The notes under the pieces: model-generated
Databases searched by the model: none
What the model saw: only the letters and a program-made list of their open reading frames with translations
What the model was told of the DNA's origin: nothing
Assembly (NCBI RefSeq): GCF_021533215.1
Contig: NZ_JAJNKA010000010.1
Span: forward strand, 124,001 to 188,000
Origin: Portibacter lacus
GTDB lineage: Bacteria > Bacteroidota > Bacteroidia > Chitinophagales > Saprospiraceae
Direction: 5' to 3'
Length of the DNA stretch: 64,000 bases
Position numbers and translations under genes: made by a program
Shown: positions 25,497 to 36,007 of the stretch, one piece after another
Numbering within the stretch: position 1 is the stretch's first letter
How the letters are laid out: each line of letters begins with the position of its first letter

Positions 25497-26792
25497 ATGA
25501 GGAAAAGAGGAATTGTCTGGTTTCGTTCTGACCTAAGATTACATGATAATGAAGCTATTTTCGAAGCTATTAATCATGTTAAGGAATTATTATACGTTTA
25601 TGTATTTGATGAACGAGTTTTTTTAGGCAAAACGAAGTACGGATTTAGGAAAACAGAGAAGTACAGATCTAAGTTTATTATTCAAAGTATTCACAACTTA
25701 AGACAGAATTTAAAAGAAAGAGGCTGTCGATTAATAGTTAGGGTAGGGAAGCCTGAGCTTATTCTACCTGAGATATGCAAAGAAAGTGATTCAAGTTGGA
25801 TCTTCTGTAATAGGGAACGAACCAGTGAAGAAAAGTATGTGCAGGATGAATTAGAAAAGAATCTATGGAGTATCGGAAGAGAAGTTAGATTTTGTAGAGG
25901 GAAGATGCTTTATTACACCAGTGACTTACCATTTCCGATAACCCATACACCTGATACTTTTTCGGCATTTAGAAAAGAAGTAGAAAAATTCGTTCCAGTC
26001 CGAAAGCCATTACCTACAGCGGATATAGAAATTCCTGATTCTAGGTTTAAAATAGAAGACGGAGAAATTCCAGACTTAAGTGATTTTGGATTTACAGATG
26101 AAGAGCAAAAATTTGATCCACTATTACTTGGTGGTGAATCTGCAGGCTTGCATGAAATGAACTACTATTTGTGGGACTCTAATTTGGTAAGTACTTATAA
26201 AGAAACTAGAAATGGACTTCTAGGGCGGGATTATTCTTCCAAGTTTTCAGCATACCTTTCGGCGGGTTGTCTCTCGCCTAAACTAGTTGCACACCAAGTA
26301 TTTTCGTATGAAAAAGAACGTAATAAGAATGAATCAACCTATTGGTTAGTCTACGAACTAATGTGGAGGGATTTCTTTCGACTGATGGGGAAGAAGTATG
26401 AAAATTCAATATTCCAACTAGGAGGCATTCAACAAAGATCTGATGTGAACAGCGAAGAAGACATGGAGGCTTTTGAGAAATGGTCAAGTGGAAATACTGG
26501 TGTTCCGTTTGTCGATGCGAACATGACTGAATTGAACGAGACTGGATTTATGTCTAACAGAGGTCGCCAAAATGTGGCAAGCTACCTAGTTAATGATATG
26601 AAATTGAGCTGGTTACTAGGCGCTTCATACTTCGAGTCTTTACTGATAGACTATGATCCATGTAGCAATTATGGAAACTGGAATTATATTGCAGGAGTAG
26701 GAAACGATCCTAGAACTGATCGGTACTTTAATATCGAAACTCAAGCAAAGAAATATGACCCAGAAGGTATGTATATTAAGAAGTGGTCTTAA
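25497..26792 (+). CDS. DASH-type cryptochrome
   Basis: A 431-residue photolyase/cryptochrome family protein. It starts with RGIVWFRSDLRLHDNEAI, the antenna-binding alpha/beta domain, and continues with the FAD-binding helical domain: YSSKFSAYLSAGCLSP, LMWRDFFRLMGKKY, FVDANMTELNETGFMSNRGRQNVASYL and DPCSNYGNWNYIAGVGNDPR. The last motif and the overall length fit the DASH group, which repairs UV lesions in single-stranded DNA or acts in light signalling. Its stop overlaps that of the convergent GH3 gene by a few bases. Light-related genes fit a surface-water organism. Confidence 0.93.
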   Translation: MRKRGIVWFRSDLRLHDNEAIFEAINHVKELLYVYVFDERVFLGKTKYGFRKTEKYRSKFIIQSIHNLRQNLKERGCRLIVRVGKPELILPEICKESDSSWIFCNRERTSEEKYVQDELEKNLWSIGREVRFCRGKMLYYTSDLPFPITHTPDTFSAFRKEVEKFVPVRKPLPTADIEIPDSRFKIEDGEIPDLSDFGFTDEEQKFDPLLLGGESAGLHEMNYYLWDSNLVSTYKETRNGLLGRDYSSKFSAYLSAGCLSPKLVAHQVFSYEKERNKNESTYWLVYELMWRDFFRLMGKKYENSIFQLGGIQQRSDVNSEEDMEAFEKWSSGNTGVPFVDANMTELNETGFMSNRGRQNVASYLVNDMKLSWLLGASYFESLLIDYDPCSNYGNWNYIAGVGNDPRTDRYFNIETQAKKYDPEGMYIKKWS

Positions 26793-27895
26793 TTTAGAAA
26801 CGCTTTCTCTCTCATGATTCGGTCGTAAGATGCCTTGATTCTAGATTCTTCTATAGCACCAGATTTAACCATTTTCGAAACACTTTCGATGACCTTGTTC
26901 GGGATATCTTCATCATACTTTAGATTGTTTCCGAAAACAAATACATCTACACCAGCATTAAGAGACATTTCAATGATGTTATCGAAGTCGTACATTGCGT
27001 TGACCGCTGCCATATGAAGATCATCAGAAAAAAGAAGTCCATCGAACTCCCAATCCTCCCTAAGTATTTTCTTGATTATTTTCTCAGACAAGGTAGCAGG
27101 GACAGAGTCTAAGTTAGTGTTTAATACATGTGCCGTCATAATAGCCACCCTTTTTTTCGGTGCCAATGCCTTAAAAGGTTCTAATTCAATTTCTGACCAA
27201 TACTTCGTGATGTCTGTTACTCCTAAATGAGAATCTGCATCTGAACTGCCATGTCCAGGGAAATGCTTTAAGACAGAAATGATGCTTTTTTTGTTGTGTT
27301 CGTCTATCCATATTCCAGCATGCTTGGTTACAGTTTCTACATCTGGACCATAACTTCGTTCTATTTTGCCAATAACTGGATTAGTCGGATTTATTTCAAG
27401 GTCTACATCTGGTGCAAAATTGACATTGAAGCCCATACGAGACAGTAAGTCTGCGTTTTGATGAGCATAAAATTTTGTAGAATCTACATCATCTAATGTG
27501 CCTAGATATTTATTGGACACACTTTTAGGGAATCCATATTTAGTCTTTAATCGATTAACTCGTCCTCCTTCTTGATCCACAGCCATAAAAAGTGGTGTGT
27601 CACTTAGATTCTGAATATCTGCAATTAATGTTTTTAATTGTCCAGGAGATGATATATTTCTCTTCGCTTCTTTCTTGACGACGTCATAATCGAATAAGAT
27701 AATGCCACCTACTTTTTCATCTTTAATACTAGTCTTAACAGACTCGCTTACTTCATCGATATTCATACCTCGAAATCCAATCATGATCATCTGACCAATC
27801 ATTTGTTCCAATGTAGGAGTAAGCTGGGACGATGATGGAGAAGTCGGGCTACAACTAAGACTGATCATCACAAATAGTAAACATATTTTTTTCAT
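26789..27895 (-). CDS. GH3 beta-N-acetylhexosaminidase (NagZ-like), lipoprotein
   Basis: A 368-residue glycoside hydrolase family 3 catalytic domain with a lipobox (SLSC at residue 15). The NagZ signature is complete: AVDQEGGRVNRLK, KHFPGHGSSDADSHLG with the K210-H211 pair and the acid-base Asp/His loop, and LLFSDDLHMAAV with the nucleophile aspartate at 291 or 292. It should cleave N-acetylglucosamine from muropeptides or chitin-type glycans in the periplasm. The start overlaps the stop of the DUF389 gene (ATGA, 27892-27895), so the two are co-translated. The second GH3 domain is absent, as in NagZ. Confidence 0.92.
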   Translation of the reverse strand: MKKICLLFVMISLSCSPTSPSSSQLTPTLEQMIGQMIMIGFRGMNIDEVSESVKTSIKDEKVGGIILFDYDVVKKEAKRNISSPGQLKTLIADIQNLSDTPLFMAVDQEGGRVNRLKTKYGFPKSVSNKYLGTLDDVDSTKFYAHQNADLLSRMGFNVNFAPDVDLEINPTNPVIGKIERSYGPDVETVTKHAGIWIDEHNKKSIISVLKHFPGHGSSDADSHLGVTDITKYWSEIELEPFKALAPKKRVAIMTAHVLNTNLDSVPATLSEKIIKKILREDWEFDGLLFSDDLHMAAVNAMYDFDNIIEMSLNAGVDVFVFGNNLKYDEDIPNKVIESVSKMVKSGAIEESRIKASYDRIMREKAFLN

Positions 27896-29316
27896 TCTGA
27901 GACTATTGAAATTGACGAAGTCCGAAAAAATCCTTCTAGATAGGCTTTGATCTGATTTTCTTTTTCATAAATTATAGGTTCTGGAATATCAGATTTCCAC
28001 TTTAGAATTGCTACCGGCTTAAAGGCGCTTTCTTTATCCGTCTCAGATTTCATGATATTTCCTAGAGAAACATCTTCGAGCTCCTCGTAACTTTTTAAAA
28101 TACTGTTCTTGGCGGACAGTAAATCAGCGTCTGAAGCTTTATTCTTATTGATTTGCTTATTCAGTTCATTTCTAGCAGCTGCATTTAATTTCTGCAAATT
28201 ATTAATGGAATCAATGTAGATTTCGTCCAGGCTATTCACTTGATCTTGTAGGATATTAAAGTGATTCAGATCAACTTCCGAAGTATATAAAACTTTGACA
28301 TTTAGATTAGATAATCCTAATTCGTTCAGTTTTTGTTGACAATTGACCTGAAGCATAGAATCATTAGCATAGCCATAGACTTTAAGAATCAATAAGCTAT
28401 CTTTTGTTATTAATTTGTAGTCATCCAGGTATTCCTTGTCTTTGCCGAAGTTAGCGACCAGCATTTTCTCAATATTATTTTCTCTGTCAATGTTTTGGAT
28501 GACTTTATTAAGGATGAACAAACTCGGAATAATGGTGATCAAAGAAAAAAGAGTTACATAAATCATGTTTCGCTTCTTCTCTCGCTTATTAGGATACTTT
28601 CGAAATGGAAACTTCAGAAGTCTGACGATCACATAGGTAGATAAGCAGATAAAGAAGGTATTCGAAAAGAAAAGATAGAAGGAGGAAAGGATAATTTCTG
28701 TTTCCCAGTTAGCTATACCATATCCTGTTACACAGAGCGGAGGCATTAAGGCTGTGGCAATGGCAACACCTGGTATGGTTGTGCTAATATCTTTTCGTGC
28801 GACAGAGATTATACCGGCAACACCTCCGAAGAATGCAATAAGCACATCTAGTATAGTAGGTTCCGTTCTGGCTTTTATTTCAGACCCAAACGTTCCGATA
28901 GGCGTAATGGTGAAATAGATGGTACTTACGAGAATGGCAATAAAGATGGCAACAGAAAAATGTTGTAGCGAAGTTTTAATAACTCGACGATCATTAATTC
29001 CTACTCCTAGTCCAATTCCTAAGATGGGAGCCATTAACGGAGAAATTAACATCGCGCCGATGATGACTGCAGGTGAATTTCTATCCAGGCCTATAGAAGC
29101 GATCATGATGGAACATATAAGCATCCACGCATTTGCCCCAGAAAGACTTTTTCGACTATTAATTTCTTCGATGGTTGCGGCTTTATCTACACCGTGCTTG
29201 AGATCCCAAATTTCATTTAGAATGTTTAGAAAGAAATTTTTAACATGCGAAAACTCAATCTGAGGTTCATCGTTTATCGGTGAATTGCCGTTAGCGTCAT
29301 TATCCTGAAGTGCCAT
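27892..29316 (-). CDS. DUF389 family membrane protein
   Basis: A 474-residue integral membrane protein. The DUF389 block is plain: NSRKSLSGANAWMLICS, SIGLDRNSPAVIIGAMLISPLMAPILG, and TTIPGVAIATALMPPLCVTGYG, with about six membrane segments between residues 60 and 275. The C-terminal 200 residues are soluble, with a helical region (NAAARNELNKQINKN). The function of the family is not established. It overlaps the GH3 start by 4 bases and follows the LolD-like gene after only 5 bases, so all three form an operon in the order ATPase, DUF389, GH3. Confidence 0.88.
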   Translation of the reverse strand: MALQDNDANGNSPINDEPQIEFSHVKNFFLNILNEIWDLKHGVDKAATIEEINSRKSLSGANAWMLICSIMIASIGLDRNSPAVIIGAMLISPLMAPILGIGLGVGINDRRVIKTSLQHFSVAIFIAILVSTIYFTITPIGTFGSEIKARTEPTILDVLIAFFGGVAGIISVARKDISTTIPGVAIATALMPPLCVTGYGIANWETEIILSSFYLFFSNTFFICLSTYVIVRLLKFPFRKYPNKREKKRNMIYVTLFSLITIIPSLFILNKVIQNIDRENNIEKMLVANFGKDKEYLDDYKLITKDSLLILKVYGYANDSMLQVNCQQKLNELGLSNLNVKVLYTSEVDLNHFNILQDQVNSLDEIYIDSINNLQKLNAAARNELNKQINKNKASDADLLSAKNSILKSYEELEDVSLGNIMKSETDKESAFKPVAILKWKSDIPEPIIYEKENQIKAYLEGFFRTSSISIVSE

Positions 29317-29321
29317 ATTAC

Positions 29322-29975
29322 CTACTTTTTAATTAAGCCATCCTCCATTGTTAGTGATCGGTCACTCATATCAGCAAGTTCATTGTTATGGGTTACGATT
29401 ACAAAACTTTGATTGAAATCAGTTCTTAGTTTGAAAATAAGATGATGTAGTTCTTCAGAGGTGACATTGTCCAGATTTCCCGAAGGTTCATCTGCGAATA
29501 TAATTTGTGGATCATTGATCAATGCGCGTGCGACTGCAACGCGCTGTTGTTCTCCACCTGATAACTGGTTAGGCTTATGAGTAAGACGGTCAGATAATCC
29601 AAAGTAATCAAGTAACTCTTTTGCTTTATTTGTAAGCTGTTTTTGATTGGATTTCGCAATCATTCCAGGAATCATTACATTTTCTAGTGCTGTAAATTCA
29701 TTCAGCAGGTGATGGAATTGGAAAATAAAGCCTAATTTTTGATTTCTGAACTTTGCTAACTGTTTAGGGTTGAGCTTTGATATTTCTTGATCTGCAATGA
29801 TTAATGATCCCTCATCTGCTGAATCTAATGTCCCTAGAATATGAAGCAAAGTACTTTTTCCGGTTCCAGATTTCCCGACAATGCTGACGACCTCTGCTTT
29901 CTGAATCTCTAAGTTAATGCCTTTTAATACTTGTAGATCTCCGAAAGATTTTTTTATGTTCTGTGCAATTAGCAT
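29322..29975 (-). CDS. LolD/MacB-type ABC transporter ATP-binding protein
   Basis: A 217-residue ATPase with a complete set of motifs: Walker [10 protein letters not shown] (residues 34-42 region), Q-loop [18 protein letters not shown], signature [15 protein letters not shown], Walker [13 protein letters not shown] and switch His in VTHNNE. The sequence FQFHHLL and the size fit the LolD group, which drives lipoprotein release in the inner membrane, or the related MacB/FtsE-type exporters. No permease partner lies next to it; the neighbour is DUF389. The gene symbol is therefore left open. Confidence 0.9.
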   Translation of the reverse strand: MLIAQNIKKSFGDLQVLKGINLEIQKAEVVSIVGKSGTGKSTLLHILGTLDSADEGSLIIADQEISKLNPKQLAKFRNQKLGFIFQFHHLLNEFTALENVMIPGMIAKSNQKQLTNKAKELLDYFGLSDRLTHKPNQLSGGEQQRVAVARALINDPQIIFADEPSGNLDNVTSEELHHLIFKLRTDFNQSFVIVTHNNELADMSDRSLTMEDGLIKK

Positions 29976-30236
29976 TGTTAGACTTCAAAATTTTAATATA
30001 AAAAAAACTAAATATATGTTTTATAAAATTGAAATATAATCAGGTTCACATTATTTGCACAAAGAATTTGATTTTTTTAAATATATTTTGAATTTCTAAC
30101 GTTGTAGTACTTGAATATAAACCTTAAAATGAATTGTTAATCATGACGTATTACTCAAACTTAATTCGGAATTAACAATTATTCTCTTATTTTTGGGCTA
30201 TAGATTAAGTGAGAAACATAGTTTTTATCAACCGAT

Positions 30237-31451
30237 ATGAAGATACTTCAACTCTGTAAAAAATTTCCCTATCCATTGAAAGATGGAGAGACTATTGCTG
30301 TTACTTATCTAAGTAAAGCCTTGTATGAATTGGGTTGTGAAATAACGCTTTTGTGTATGAATACTAGCAAACATCATACGGATGTGGCTAATATTCCTGA
30401 TAATTATAATCATTATAAAGATATTCATTTCGTAGATATCGATAATTCAATAACGCCGTTTGGAGCTTTTACCAACTTGTTTAGAAAAGAATCTTACCAT
30501 GTTTCTAGGTTTATTAGTGATGAGTTCAAAACTGCAATTATTGATATCTTAAGCAAAGAAGAATTTGATGTTATTCAATTAGAAACATTATACTTAGCAC
30601 CATATGTAGATCTGATTAGAGAACATACGAATGCCATCATTACGATGAGAGCGCATAACGTAGAGCATGAAATATGGGAGCGAATAACTAAGAATACAAC
30701 GTTTTTTCCAAAGAAAATTTACCTTAACTACTTAACTAAGAAGCTTAAGAAATTTGAATTAGATAACCTGAACGCATATGATTATTTAATTGCGGTTACG
30801 AAGAAGGATCTAAAAACTTTCAAAGAATTAGGTTATAAAAATGGCGCAATTGCTTCTCCTATTGGGATTGAGACAAAATCGTACAAGATAAAGCCTACCG
30901 CAGCTCGGGAAAATGAGTTTTCTCTTTGCTTTATTGGTTCTTTGGATTGGCGTCCGAATACAGAAGGCCTTGATTGGTTCTTACAAGAAGTCTGGCCGAG
31001 CATGCATGTTAAATTTCCAAATTTGAAATTACACATCGCTGGTAGAAATACACCTTATAGTATAATGAGCTTGAATCTTCCTAATGTTATCATTCATGGG
31101 GAAGTAGAAAGTGCCATCGGATTCTTAGGAGAACATACTGCTTTAGTTGTTCCATTATTTAGTGGTTCTGGTATGCGAGTGAAAATTCTAGAAGGAATGG
31201 CACTAGGGAATGTCGTTATAACTACAAGATTAGGATTAGAAGGAATCGATGCTAAGCACGGAGAAGAAGTTCTAATCGCGGATACGACGGATGCATTTAT
31301 CAATTGTGTAGAACAGTGTATTAATGATGAAAAATTGGTAGAACGAATTAGTGAAAACGCTATAGAATTTGTCGCTAATACCTATGATAACATCGATAAT
31401 GCGAAAGAACTTCTAGATACTTATAAGGAGTTAATGATTAAGTACGCTTAA
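30237..31451 (+). CDS. GT-B glycosyltransferase (GT4-like)
   Basis: A 404-residue cytosolic glycosyltransferase of the GT-B fold. The N-terminal domain begins with LQLCKKFPYPLKDGETIAV; the C-terminal domain has CFIGSLDWRPNTEGLDWFL, and the donor-binding loop is VVPLFSGSGMRVKILEGMALGNVVITT with the catalytic-type glutamate. The same organisation is seen in the gene at 32961, and the pair look like members of one surface-polysaccharide pathway. No polymerase or flippase is in the window. A TATTTTTG box at 30188-30195 may be its -7 promoter element. Confidence 0.9.
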   Translation: MKILQLCKKFPYPLKDGETIAVTYLSKALYELGCEITLLCMNTSKHHTDVANIPDNYNHYKDIHFVDIDNSITPFGAFTNLFRKESYHVSRFISDEFKTAIIDILSKEEFDVIQLETLYLAPYVDLIREHTNAIITMRAHNVEHEIWERITKNTTFFPKKIYLNYLTKKLKKFELDNLNAYDYLIAVTKKDLKTFKELGYKNGAIASPIGIETKSYKIKPTAARENEFSLCFIGSLDWRPNTEGLDWFLQEVWPSMHVKFPNLKLHIAGRNTPYSIMSLNLPNVIIHGEVESAIGFLGEHTALVVPLFSGSGMRVKILEGMALGNVVITTRLGLEGIDAKHGEEVLIADTTDAFINCVEQCINDEKLVERISENAIEFVANTYDNIDNAKELLDTYKELMIKYA

Positions 31452-31467
31452 GAGTTATAACCGAGAT

Positions 31468-32880
31468 TTATTCCACTCGTCCTACTTCTCGAAGTCCTTC
31501 ACCGATTCTATCTGTTAATGCATCTCCTAAATCTTTGCGAGCTCGTTCTGCATACTTTTCAATTTCAGCAACAATATTTAAGTTTTCTGCGAATACATTC
31601 ACGGTTTCACTCGGATCGTCCTTTAGATTATATAACTCTGTTCGCTCCATGTCTATGAATCGATAACTTCCTGGTAAGCCATCTTTGCCTGGTTCCTGAC
31701 CATGCATGGTTCTGTATCGATGTGGAAATACCATTTTCCAATCACCATATCTAATCGCGTGGAGTTCATTAACTTTATAATAGTACAGAAAGATTTCGTG
31801 TGGATTTTCCTTTGTTTCTCCAGTCCAGATATCCCACACATCTAGACCATCTATTTTCAAGTGCGGAAGTTCTGCTCCTGTTAATTTAGCAACGGTAGGC
31901 AAGATGTCCATTGCATAGAATGGAGTCTGAATTTTTTCGTCGGCACTGATCTTCCCTGGAAAGGAAACAATAAATGGCGTTCTGTGTCCACCCTCCCATG
32001 AAGTACCTTTCGCTTCCCTGAATATTCCTGAGTTACCAGCATGGTTGCCATAAGCTTTCCACGGCCCATTATCCGAAGTGAAAATGACGAGTGTGTTTTT
32101 ATCTAATTCCAGTTCTTTAAGGGTTTGTAATATTTCCCCCACACTCCAGTCTAATTCAAGCATCACATCACCATAAAGCCCGTTTTCTGATTTACCCTTG
32201 AATTTGTCAGAAACAAATAAAGGCACATGTGGCTGGGGATGAGCTAGGTAGAGGAAAAATGGTTCTTCTTTGTGTCTTTTGATGAAATCAACACTGTGAT
32301 TAGTCAAGTCAACCGTTAAATTAGACTGATCAGTCAATGTATCAATTACATCATTTCCTTGAATTAAGGGCAGAGGCTTGAAATTGAAAACCGGTCCCTG
32401 TTGAGGATGAAATGGCCACATGTCGTTTGAATAAGGAATTCCTATATATTCATCGAATCCATGATTTAGAGGCAAGAACTTTGGATCATCGCCTAAGTGC
32501 CACTTCCCAAAAGCACCGGTGTGATAACCTTCCTTTTTTAGCATCTCTGCGATGGTGATTTCGCTAAGGTTAATTCCGATTTTTGAATCTGGCATCATCG
32601 CATTATGAATTCCGACTCTATTCGGGTAACATCCCGTAAGTATAGAAGCTCTAGAAGCAGAGCAGATGGGCTGCCCAGCATAATAGCCTGTGAATTGTGC
32701 ACCTTCCTCAGCCATTTTGTCTAGGTTCGGAGTTTGATTCAAGGTAGAACCAAAGCAGGACAGATCTGCATAACCCATATCATCTGTTAAGATAATGATC
32801 ACATTCGTATGCGCTAATGGAGTTTCTTCATTACAAGAAAAAAGAAGAAGTAATGGTAATAACAATAACGATAGCTTCAT
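31468..32880 (-). CDS. Lipoprotein sulfatase with CSASR active-site motif
   Basis: A 470-residue type I sulfatase with a lipobox (LLLFSC at residue 16). The motifs are VIIILTDDMGYADL, CSASRASILTGCYP with C73 as the formylglycine precursor (C-x-A-x-R instead of C-x-P-x-R), GAFGKWHLGDD, AHPQPHVPLF and IFTSDNGPWKAYG. The alanine form of the motif is used by known arylsulfatase-type members and should still be modified. It resembles exo-sulfatases acting on sulfated glycans. It lies between two glycosyltransferase genes, on the opposite strand from both; its operon context gives no further clue. Confidence 0.92.
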   Translation of the reverse strand: MKLSLLLLPLLLLFSCNEETPLAHTNVIIILTDDMGYADLSCFGSTLNQTPNLDKMAEEGAQFTGYYAGQPICSASRASILTGCYPNRVGIHNAMMPDSKIGINLSEITIAEMLKKEGYHTGAFGKWHLGDDPKFLPLNHGFDEYIGIPYSNDMWPFHPQQGPVFNFKPLPLIQGNDVIDTLTDQSNLTVDLTNHSVDFIKRHKEEPFFLYLAHPQPHVPLFVSDKFKGKSENGLYGDVMLELDWSVGEILQTLKELELDKNTLVIFTSDNGPWKAYGNHAGNSGIFREAKGTSWEGGHRTPFIVSFPGKISADEKIQTPFYAMDILPTVAKLTGAELPHLKIDGLDVWDIWTGETKENPHEIFLYYYKVNELHAIRYGDWKMVFPHRYRTMHGQEPGKDGLPGSYRFIDMERTELYNLKDDPSETVNVFAENLNIVAEIEKYAERARKDLGDALTDRIGEGLREVGRVE

Positions 32881-32960
32881 GCAAACAAATATAATAGAAT
32901 ATAGACACCGAATTATAGTTGAAAGTGTATTTTAGCGTGAAATTTAGAGAACTTAAAGTA

Positions 32961-34130
32961 TTGAAATTAGTTATCCTATCTTCACGATTCCCATTTCCTT
33001 TAGAGAAAGGCGATAAACTTAGATTGTATCACCAAATTCAAGGGTTAGCTAAGCATCATGAAATTCACTTAATTTCTTTATCGGATTCAGATGTGTCAAA
33101 GGCTGATCTTGATAAGATGAAAGAGTGCTGTGAAACGGTTACTATATTTAATTGCTCGAGAATGTCTTCTGCTTTGCACGCTAGCAGAAGCATATTCAAT
33201 ACCATTCCATTTCAGGTCAATTATTTCTACTCGAAGAAAATTCGAAAGCAAGTCCAAGCTCATATTCTCAAATTAAATCCAGACGCTATTTACTGTCAAT
33301 TAATAAGGATGGCAGAATATACAAAGGATCTACCTTATCCTAAGATTCTAGATTACATGGATGCTTTTTCATTGAATTATTCTAGAAGAGTGAAGCATGA
33401 ATCCTTTCTGAAAAAGGCATTTTTTAAGATGGAATCGAAGCGACTGCAGCGATATGAAGTCAACATCGCAGGGTCTTTTGATAAATTGACCATTATATCA
33501 GAACAAGATAGCAAGTCTATTATTACGAGTAAAGACATCACTGTGATTTCGAACGGCTTAAATGCAGAATATTTTAAACCTAGAACACAAGATAAACCTT
33601 ATGATCTTCTATTCGTTGGGAATATGGGTTATCACCCTAATATTCTAGCGGCTAAGTTTATCGTTAATAAAATAAAGCCACTTTTGGCAACAGAAACTAA
33701 GTTGCAGATTGCAGGGGCAAGACCAAGTGGAGCCGTAAGAGCTTTTGCTTCTGAGCATGTTGAGATTACAGGCTGGGTTGATGATATAAGAACGGCATAT
33801 GCTTCTGCGAAAATTTTTGTTGCTCCGATATTTAGCGGCGCGGGCCAGCAAAATAAGATTTTAGAAGCGATGTCGATGGGACTAATTTGTATAACAACTC
33901 CTACGGTCAATGAAGCGATAGGAGCTGAAAATAAAAAAGAATTATTTATTGCCACTAAACCGGAAGAGTTTGCTAAGTTGATTAAGGAGATTTTAGCAGA
34001 CCCAGAAGCGTTTAAAATAATAGGATTAAATGCCCGGAAATTTGTAAAAGAGCATTTTTCTTGGGCGATAGAAAACAAAAAGTTGAATGATGTCATTATT
34101 AATTGCAGAAAAGAGAAAGAAAATGCATAA
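32961..34130 (+). CDS. GT-B glycosyltransferase (sugar transferase of exopolysaccharide type)
   Basis: The open frame starts at a TTG at 32919, but family members begin right at the first strand, so the TTG at 32961 ([20 protein letters not shown]) is the better start, giving 389 residues. The C-terminal donor domain has [30 protein letters not shown] and [20 protein letters not shown], where an arginine-type position is replaced by QQNK. It overlaps the ribBA start by 8 bases and is probably co-transcribed with it. Together with the gene at 30237 it likely builds a surface glycan. Confidence 0.88.
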   Translation: MKLVILSSRFPFPLEKGDKLRLYHQIQGLAKHHEIHLISLSDSDVSKADLDKMKECCETVTIFNCSRMSSALHASRSIFNTIPFQVNYFYSKKIRKQVQAHILKLNPDAIYCQLIRMAEYTKDLPYPKILDYMDAFSLNYSRRVKHESFLKKAFFKMESKRLQRYEVNIAGSFDKLTIISEQDSKSIITSKDITVISNGLNAEYFKPRTQDKPYDLLFVGNMGYHPNILAAKFIVNKIKPLLATETKLQIAGARPSGAVRAFASEHVEITGWVDDIRTAYASAKIFVAPIFSGAGQQNKILEAMSMGLICITTPTVNEAIGAENKKELFIATKPEEFAKLIKEILADPEAFKIIGLNARKFVKEHFSWAIENKKLNDVIINCRKEKENA

Positions 34131-35235
34131 CCAATTAAATACTATCGAAGAAGCTGTTGAAGATATCAAAGCTGGAAAAATCGTCATTGTAGTCGATGAT
34201 GAAGATAGAGAGAACGAAGGAGATTTTATCTGTGCAGCTGAAATTGTTACACCGGAGATTATCACCTTTATGGCTACGCATGGGCGTGGGTTAATTTGTA
34301 CTCCATTAGATGAAGATCGTGCAGAAGAGTTAGAACTGAATATGATGGTAGGAACGAATACTGCACTTCATGAAACAGCATTCACGGTTTCTGTAGATTT
34401 AATAGGACAAGGATGCACGACTGGTATTTCTTCATATGATAGAGCAACTGGAATTAAGGCATTAATTGATCCTAAGTCTAAGTCAACGGATTTTGCTAGG
34501 CCAGGACATATTTTTCCGTTAAGAGCTAAAAAAGGTGGCGTATTGCGTCGAACAGGACACACAGAAGCTGCGATTGATTTAGCAAGACTTGCTGGATTTG
34601 AACCTGCTGGTGTCTTAGTAGAGATTCTGAATGAAGATGGGACGATGGCTAGATTACCACAATTGGTGAAAATTGCTGAAAAACACGATCTTAAGATTAT
34701 ATCTATAAAAGATCTTGTGGAATACAGAATGAGAACCGAGCGAATCATTAAGAAAGAAATAGAAGTGGATGTTCCATCTAAATTAGGTGATTTTAAAGTT
34801 GCCATTTATAGCCAGTTAACTACTGGAGATAGGCACCTCGCTATTTATAAAGGTGACATTAAGGCAACTGATTCTGTTTTGGTAAGAGTACATTCTCAGA
34901 CTGAAACTGGAGATATTCTAGGCACTTTGTTTGGTGAATACGGCACTCAACTTCAGTCTTCTCTGAAAATGATCGAAGAAGAAGGGGTAGGCGTATTACT
35001 GTATATGAGACATGGCGAAAAAGGTGATTCTATCATTTCAAAGCTGAAGGAGCTAGATAACAATCCGACAAACGATCCACTTAAGAAGGAAGAGCAGAGA
35101 GATTTTGGAGTAGGCGCTCAGATTTTAAGAGATTTAGGTGTAGATAAAATAAAGCTAATCAGTAATCATCCTAAGAAAAGAATCGGACTGATAGGTTACG
35201 GATTGGAAATTGTTGAGAATGTAGCATTGGTTTAA
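34123..35235 (+). CDS. ribBA: DHBP synthase fused to a degenerate GTP cyclohydrolase II domain
   Basis: I start at the ATG at 34123 (370 residues), which is where the RibB family begins; the longer frame adds 12 residues overlapping the glycosyltransferase. Residues 5-200 are an intact 3,4-dihydroxy-2-butanone-4-phosphate synthase ([48 protein letters not shown]), a riboflavin pathway enzyme. Residues 222-366 match RibA, but all three zinc cysteines are gone (T260, G271 and Y273 in SQTETGD...LFGEYG) and the catalytic EGRG loop reads GEKG. The second half is probably inactive, so a separate RibA should exist elsewhere. Overall length is slightly short for RibBA. Confidence 0.93.
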   Translation: MHNQLNTIEEAVEDIKAGKIVIVVDDEDRENEGDFICAAEIVTPEIITFMATHGRGLICTPLDEDRAEELELNMMVGTNTALHETAFTVSVDLIGQGCTTGISSYDRATGIKALIDPKSKSTDFARPGHIFPLRAKKGGVLRRTGHTEAAIDLARLAGFEPAGVLVEILNEDGTMARLPQLVKIAEKHDLKIISIKDLVEYRMRTERIIKKEIEVDVPSKLGDFKVAIYSQLTTGDRHLAIYKGDIKATDSVLVRVHSQTETGDILGTLFGEYGTQLQSSLKMIEEEGVGVLLYMRHGEKGDSIISKLKELDNNPTNDPLKKEEQRDFGVGAQILRDLGVDKIKLISNHPKKRIGLIGYGLEIVENVALV

Positions 35236-35236
35236 T

Positions 35237-36004
35237 TTGAAGATCAAGAATAAAAAGGACATTCAGGTATTGCAAGATACCATCACTAGGGAGCTTGGAG
35301 TTGATATTTCGAAGTATCGCGATGAAGATGTTGCGGATAATTTGGTGGATTTACTAGTCTTTCCGAAATACATCTTTAAGTGGATTTCAAGGCCAGTCTT
35401 AATAGCATTCTTAGTATACATAGCAGGTTTTTTCTTGATCGATTTGGTCCATGTTCAATATCTGATTTATGGTATTGTTGGTTTAGTGTTGTTTCTCTTA
35501 GTGGGCTTTTTTGGAGGGGTTTTGAACTTGAGTAGAAAATTGAATGAAGACTTAGTTAGTATCTCGGAATATTCACTTGGAGTGTTGAAAAACAGCTTGT
35601 TAGATGTGAATGATGTGGGTTCTCGGATCAATAAAAATAATATTAAAGATGTCGTTGCCATGCTTTTTCAAGGCGTTATTCATATCGTAACGCTTCCGAT
35701 GCTAGGGAAAGCGATCGAAAACAAGGTTCCAGTTGTTTCCGGTTTGGTAAAACGTGTCGTAGAAAAGTCGCTTGTGGGCATTTCGAATAGACTCACGTTT
35801 GATGATGAAAAGATAGATGAAACCATTATTAATGTTGATGGTGATTCAGTTTTTGTGACTAATTATCTTGGAACGATTGATAAAGCAGGGAAGGGAATAG
35901 ATGGAACTTTAGGGACTGTGACGAAGGTGATTAGAACTCCGTTCAAGTTGGGTTTTTATATTGCACTGTTTTTTCTGGTGTTATTCATTTATTTAATCTG
36001 GTAA
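35237..36004 (+). CDS. Three-segment membrane protein of unknown function
   Basis: A 255-residue protein beginning at a TTG one base after the ribBA stop. Two membrane segments lie at about residues 50-97, and a third closes the protein (LGFYIALFFLVLFIYLIW). The long middle part is amphipathic and holds LPMLGKAIENKVPVVSGLVK and a conserved-looking DGDSVFVTNYLGTIDKAGKGIDGTLG. I do not recognise the family. The tight spacing to ribBA and to the cytochrome c gene (3 bases) suggests one transcript. The TTG start is the only one that keeps the N-terminal helix. Confidence 0.65.
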   Translation: MKIKNKKDIQVLQDTITRELGVDISKYRDEDVADNLVDLLVFPKYIFKWISRPVLIAFLVYIAGFFLIDLVHVQYLIYGIVGLVLFLLVGFFGGVLNLSRKLNEDLVSISEYSLGVLKNSLLDVNDVGSRINKNNIKDVVAMLFQGVIHIVTLPMLGKAIENKVPVVSGLVKRVVEKSLVGISNRLTFDDEKIDETIINVDGDSVFVTNYLGTIDKAGKGIDGTLGTVTKVIRTPFKLGFYIALFFLVLFIYLIW

Positions 36005-36007
36005 GAG

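Noticed and set aside
33632-34096. 154-residue reverse-strand frame inside the glycosyltransferase
   Set aside because: It lies opposite an intact glycosyltransferase with clear donor-site motifs; the composition is that of an antisense shadow.
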